This document shows positions 60,603 through 64,000 of a stretch of 64,000 nt of DNA, in pieces (position 1 is the stretch's first letter; each line of letters opens with the position of its first letter). The position numbers and the translations under genes are program-made. The notes beneath the pieces were generated by a model. The model ran no database searches, was not told the origin of the DNA, and saw nothing but the letters and a program-made list of their open reading frames with translations. This stretch comes from Corynebacterium riegelii (GTDB lineage Bacteria; Actinomycetota; Actinomycetes; Mycobacteriales; Mycobacteriaceae), in contig NZ_CP068159.1 in NCBI RefSeq assembly GCF_016728505.1, positions 930,001 through 994,000 of the forward strand. Direction: 5' to 3'.

Positions 60603-61467
60603 CCTGTTGCCCGAGATTTCCTTCCTGCAGTTTCTTGCAGACATGGCCAACCCGCAGCTGGCGTTTCTGCCCCGTGCTCTGCTGGCCGCGGTGATCGCCG
60701 CGCTGCTGTGCGCAGTGGTCGGCTGCTTTGTGGTGCTGCGCGGGATGGCGTTTATTGGCGACGCCGTCGCCCACGCCGTCTTCCCCGGCATCGCCGTCGC
60801 CTTCGCGCTGCAAACCTCGGTCCTGCTGGGCGGGGCGGTGGCCGGTGCGCTGGTGGCGGTGCTGATCGCCGTGATGTCTCAACGCCGCACGATTAAAGAG
60901 GACTCCGTCATCGGCATCGTGTTCACGGCTGCCTTCGCCGTGGGCCTGGTGATCATCTCCCGAGTGGAGGGCTACACCGCCTCCGTCAGCTCCTTCCTCT
61001 TTGGCTCGCTGACCGGCGTGAGTACCCGTGATTTGCTCATCAACGCGGTCGTGGGCGCGTTGATCGTCGGCGTGGTGATTGTGCTGCGGCCCTGGTTCAC
61101 CGCCGTCGCCCTGGACCGCGAAACCGCCCGCGCCATGAACCTGCCCGTCGCAGCGCTAGACCTAGCGCTGTACTTAAGCGTCACCTTCGCCGTGGTGCTT
61201 GCCGTGCAGACCGTGGGCAACATCCTGGTCGTAGCACTCCTGATCACCCCTGCCGCCGCCGCACGAATGTTCACTGACCGGCTGGAGACCATGATGCTCA
61301 TCGCCGCCGCAATCGGCACCATCGGCAGCGTGCTGGGGGTGTGGCTGGCGTGGGCGTATGACTCACCAACAGGCGCAACCATCGTCTTATCCCTTACCGT
61401 CCTGTTCGCGCTGAGCTGGCTGTTTGCCCCAGCACGTGGCGTGTTAGCAAAGGCGGTGCACGCATGA
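60595..61467 (+). CDS. Anchored-repeat ABC transporter permease
   Basis: A 290-residue protein with about eight helices. Family opening AVVGCFVVLRGMAFIGDAVAHAVFPG near residue 40 is that of ZnuB-like metal permeases; SLTGVSTRDLLINAVVGALI near 138 is the coupling region. TTG 60595 overlaps the ATPase stop; ATG 60643 is a shorter alternative. Predicted to import the ligand bound by the 57473 lipoprotein. Confidence 0.88.
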   Translation: MPNLLPEISFLQFLADMANPQLAFLPRALLAAVIAALLCAVVGCFVVLRGMAFIGDAVAHAVFPGIAVAFALQTSVLLGGAVAGALVAVLIAVMSQRRTIKEDSVIGIVFTAAFAVGLVIISRVEGYTASVSSFLFGSLTGVSTRDLLINAVVGALIVGVVIVLRPWFTAVALDRETARAMNLPVAALDLALYLSVTFAVVLAVQTVGNILVVALLITPAAAARMFTDRLETMMLIAAAIGTIGSVLGVWLAWAYDSPTGATIVLSLTVLFALSWLFAPARGVLAKAVHA

Positions 61468-63596
61468 AGCGCCTTCTAGCAGCAGCGTTCGTAGCCGCGC
61501 TGAGTGTTGCTGGGATACCCCTCGCCCAGGCCAGCACGGAACCCAGCATTGAATCCAGCACAGAGCACAAGCCGGGCGCGCCGGGCCACAGCGTGACCCT
61601 GGATGAGGATGTGGACCACCCGTGCGCTGGCCGCAAGCTGCTCTACCACTCCCACAACGACGCCCTCTACGGCACCCGCTCCGGTGGCAAACTCGCGGTG
61701 ATGGCGGTAGATGGCCAGCAGGTGACCACCCAAGACGCGGTGTGTTTCCGCCTGGCCCCGGATGCGGATGCAGACGGCAACGACCTGTCCAAGCTCACCA
61801 TTCCTGAAGACGGCACCCTCGACTTCCTTGGCCCCCGTGGCAGCGAAGTATGGGCCGCGCCCCAAAGCGTGGACTGGACCGACAACTGGCGCCCCATCTG
61901 GTCGGGCCTTGGTGCTTTCGACCCAGCACACGAGTTGGATCCATCTTCGATCCCGACCAACTTCAAAGGCGATGTCATGCACTTCGACCTGGTTGAGATG
62001 GACGGACCCGGCGACATCAACGTCATGTTCACCAGCCGTGTCTCCGAGCCGGAGCGGCTATTCGACTCCTCGGATCCAGACATGCGCACCATCACCTACG
62101 AAGTCGGCGGCCACGGACACTTCACGTGGACCTTCTCCAAGCCGGGTGTGTACGCACTGACGTGGCAGGGCAGGGCCGAGCACACCGATGGAAAAACCGA
62201 ACGCTCCGAGCCCGTCACCCAGTACTGGCTAGTTGGTGATGACGCTACCGTCGGCCTTCCCGAAGGCACCACCACCGGCCTGCGCGCACCGAAGTCTTCA
62301 ACGCCGGAAACCAGCACGGCCCCGAGTTCTGCAGCGCCAACCACAGCGCCAACCACAGCACCGACTGCAGCGCCGACTGCGGCGCCGGTGCCGTCGTCAA
62401 GCAAACAAGCCCCCTCGCAGCGCACTGTGATCACGGCGGGTCATATGGATATGGCGCTGGTCAGCGAGGGTGGGCAGCTAAGCACCATGCTTATCGACGA
62501 CTCCGACCCCCTCCACCCCGCCCACCGTCCATCAGGCAGCTTCATTTTTGCCGTGCCGGATACGGCACGCACCAACCTGCCGGAGAGTGTGCGTGGCAGC
62601 TTCCCGGGCAGCCCGGAAGCGATGTGGATTCTGCCGCAGGCGCAGGATCGAAGCCTGCCCTGGCTGGGCTTTTCCACCACAGGACTGGCGGCAGATGCGA
62701 TTGCAGACGGCAGCCGTGTCACTGTCAGCATGCGCAACGTCACGGGACCGGGCCGCATCATGACCTGGCACGAGGACCTGCGTGGTTTACGCATTGAGTT
62801 GGATTCCGGTGATGCTTCCAAGACCATCGAATACCCGGTGAACGCCCATGACCATCAGGGTTTCGGTTTTACCGAACCCGGCATGTACACAGCGACCTTC
62901 GTGTATTCCGGCACTACGCGTGCAGGTACGGCGTTTGAGAAGGAACTCGTGGCACACTTCGCGGTTGGCGACGACGCCATTGCCAACGCCCACGCCAACC
63001 CCAACGGCTTTGGGGGTGGGGCAAGCGGCGGCAACCTGACGTTGCCGCAGGCGCTGGCTGGCGGTATTCGTGACATAGGCAAAGAGATAAAGAAGATCGG
63101 CGACTCAATCACGCCCACCTCACGCGCCAAACAACCAACCACGACTCCGCCTGCGAAACCGAGTACGAAGCCGACGTCGTCCGCCGCTGCTTCGCGGCCA
63201 ACCGCAGCGGCGCAACCGACTGCAGCAGCGCGTCAGAGTTCAGCAGCGCGGCCGACCTCCGCGGCGCGCTCAGCAGCGCCGACCACCCAGGCTGCCGCTC
63301 GTGCGGCGCAGCCGACAAGCACTGCTAGCGCCACCAGCGCTGCCGCAAGCGCTGACACCGGCACGGCAACCGCTGACACTGCGAACACCGACACCTTGTC
63401 TAGCGGCATGCATCCGACGCAGACGGGGGCAGACCCGCAGGCCGAATACGTTGCAGCTGGTACTTCTTCTACCGGCGGCGGGTTCTGGGCTGGCCTTGCC
63501 ATTGGTGTTGGCGTGATGGCGCTGATCGGCGGATGTGTCCTGTTCATTGCGGCGTTGAGTTTGCTGCGTAAGGCGGAACAGGGGAAAGGGCAGTAG
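61464..63596 (+). CDS. Large anchored-repeat surface protein
   Basis: A 710-residue protein, TIGR03773-like. The signal ends near residue 24. Two repeat domains: about 35-260 (GHSVTLDEDVDHPCAGRKLL, then GGHGHFTWTFSKPGVYALTW) and about 310-515 (RTVITAGHMDMALVSEGGQL, LPWLGFSTTGLA, AHDHQGFGFTEPGMYTATF). Ala/Thr/Pro/Ser-rich linkers (about 272-308 and 548-660) suit a wall-spanning stalk. C-terminal helix (FWAGLAIGVGVMALIGGCVLF) and basic end KAEQGKGQ. ATGA overlap with the permease. Probably captures ligand at the outer surface. Confidence 0.85.
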   Translation: MKRLLAAAFVAALSVAGIPLAQASTEPSIESSTEHKPGAPGHSVTLDEDVDHPCAGRKLLYHSHNDALYGTRSGGKLAVMAVDGQQVTTQDAVCFRLAPDADADGNDLSKLTIPEDGTLDFLGPRGSEVWAAPQSVDWTDNWRPIWSGLGAFDPAHELDPSSIPTNFKGDVMHFDLVEMDGPGDINVMFTSRVSEPERLFDSSDPDMRTITYEVGGHGHFTWTFSKPGVYALTWQGRAEHTDGKTERSEPVTQYWLVGDDATVGLPEGTTTGLRAPKSSTPETSTAPSSAAPTTAPTTAPTAAPTAAPVPSSSKQAPSQRTVITAGHMDMALVSEGGQLSTMLIDDSDPLHPAHRPSGSFIFAVPDTARTNLPESVRGSFPGSPEAMWILPQAQDRSLPWLGFSTTGLAADAIADGSRVTVSMRNVTGPGRIMTWHEDLRGLRIELDSGDASKTIEYPVNAHDHQGFGFTEPGMYTATFVYSGTTRAGTAFEKELVAHFAVGDDAIANAHANPNGFGGGASGGNLTLPQALAGGIRDIGKEIKKIGDSITPTSRAKQPTTTPPAKPSTKPTSSAAASRPTAAAQPTAAARQSSAARPTSAARSAAPTTQAAARAAQPTSTASATSAAASADTGTATADTANTDTLSSGMHPTQTGADPQAEYVAAGTSSTGGGFWAGLAIGVGVMALIGGCVLFIAALSLLRKAEQGKGQ

Positions 63597-63600
63597 TAAT

Positions 63601-63867
63601 TTGGTTACCGTGCGCACGGCCGCTAAGATACCCAGCTGAAGTTTGAACGGCTCGCTAAAAAGCGGGCTGAGCTCAAGTTTCACCGAAGACCGTCGGCTAC
63701 TCCCAGCGAATATCAAAGGGAGTTGAAGGATCCCCCTCAAGGGATCGGCCCACGCAGGAGAAACGTGGCTTTCCTTTCAAAGGTGCGCCTCGTGCTTCTG
63801 CACGGGGCAATTTTTATTGCTCCGGGCGGATACAACATGAAGAAGTATTGGAAGGAGGCGTGTGTCA
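63601..63867 (+). ncRNA. Ribosomal L10 leader region
   Basis: A 270-bp non-coding stretch before rplJ, with several potential stems (GCTCGCTAAAAAGCGGGC near 63650; GGATCCCCCTCAAGGGATC near 63729; GGGGCAAT-TTTT-ATTGCTCC near 63804). L10 leaders bind L10(L12)4 and repress translation in bacteria (established). The last stem could act as an attenuator. The exact structure is inferred. Confidence 0.55.
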
Positions 63868-64000
63868 TGGCAAACCCGAAGAACGTTGCCGAGCTAGCTG
63901 CACTGAAGACGAAGTTCGCTGACTCGGATGCTCTGTTCCTCACCGAGTACCGCGGTCTGACCGTGGGTCAGCTGCAGCAGCTGCGTGGTGAGCTCGGATT
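63868..64000 (+). CDS. rplJ: Ribosomal protein L10, 5' part
   Basis: Incomplete at the right edge. ATG 63868 behind GGAAGGAGG; the first 44 residues (MANPKNVAELAALKTKFADS, then ALFLTEYRGLTVGQLQQLRG) match the L10 N-terminal rRNA-binding domain. Its separation from rplA by the anchored-repeat locus is unusual. Confidence 0.95.

Overview
The window looks like chromosomal DNA of a Corynebacterium species. The evidence is the high G+C, a gene order that closely follows the C. glutamicum menaquinone/secE-nusG-rplKA neighbourhood, a mycothiol-type arsenate reductase, a menJ-like menaquinone reductase, a DUF4229 protein and an actinobacterial 'anchored-repeat' ABC transporter. Many starts are preceded by a TANNNT -10 hexamer only 6-8 nt upstream, the arrangement expected of leaderless actinobacterial transcripts. 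This assignment is inferred from the sequence alone.

Layout. 1-12.1 kb is core: a DedA-type membrane protein, an NAD-dependent oxidoreductase divergent from hemL, a phosphatase, a System II cytochrome c maturation operon (TlpA-like thioredoxin, CcdA, ResB, CcsB), galE with a small XRE regulator, an AEC permease and menA. 12.1-30.2 kb is accessory: a repeat-rich spacer, an arsenic island (arsR, frameshifted acr3, arsC), a DUF4143 ATPase with a palindromic promoter, a truncated glutaredoxin gene, an ImmA/IrrE-PIN pair broken by phage capsid remains, a TetR/MFS efflux pair, nested IS21 and IS3 remnants, a HigBA module and a giant single-chain restriction-modification gene with a C10 tract and an in-frame TGA. 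30.2-42.7 kb returns to core: a copper-chaperone lipoprotein, a second DUF4143 ATPase behind four tandem 23-bp repeats, menE, menB, menC, menD, two DUF202 proteins, a dicarboxylate transporter and an MgtA-like mannosyltransferase. 42.7-48.9 kb is metal homeostasis: feoABC behind DtxR-like boxes, a DtxR/MntR-type regulator and a Mn/Zn-type ABC transporter. 49-55.5 kb holds menG, menJ, a polyprenyl diphosphate synthase, four tRNAs, secE, nusG, rplK and rplA. 55.9-63.6 kb is a six-gene anchored-repeat ABC transporter locus lying between rplA and rplJ. rplJ, with its leader, runs off the right edge.

Functional theme. Haem synthesis, cytochrome c maturation, menaquinone synthesis (menA, B, C, D, E, G, J plus the prenyl side-chain synthase) and iron/metal uptake together supply a respiratory chain.

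Most notable signals: (1) the 11-mer GCTTATCGACG occurs 11 times exactly in 64 kb, three of them exactly 9 nt after a TAG stop codon; (2) two divergent gene pairs share overlapping -10 elements that would make both transcripts leaderless; (3) the restriction-modification gene looks both phase-variable and interrupted by a nonsense codon; (4) two DUF4143 ATPase genes have their -10 embedded in inverted or tandem repeats; (5) the anchored-repeat transporter carries conserved His-rich modules, including one inserted within its own substrate-binding protein.
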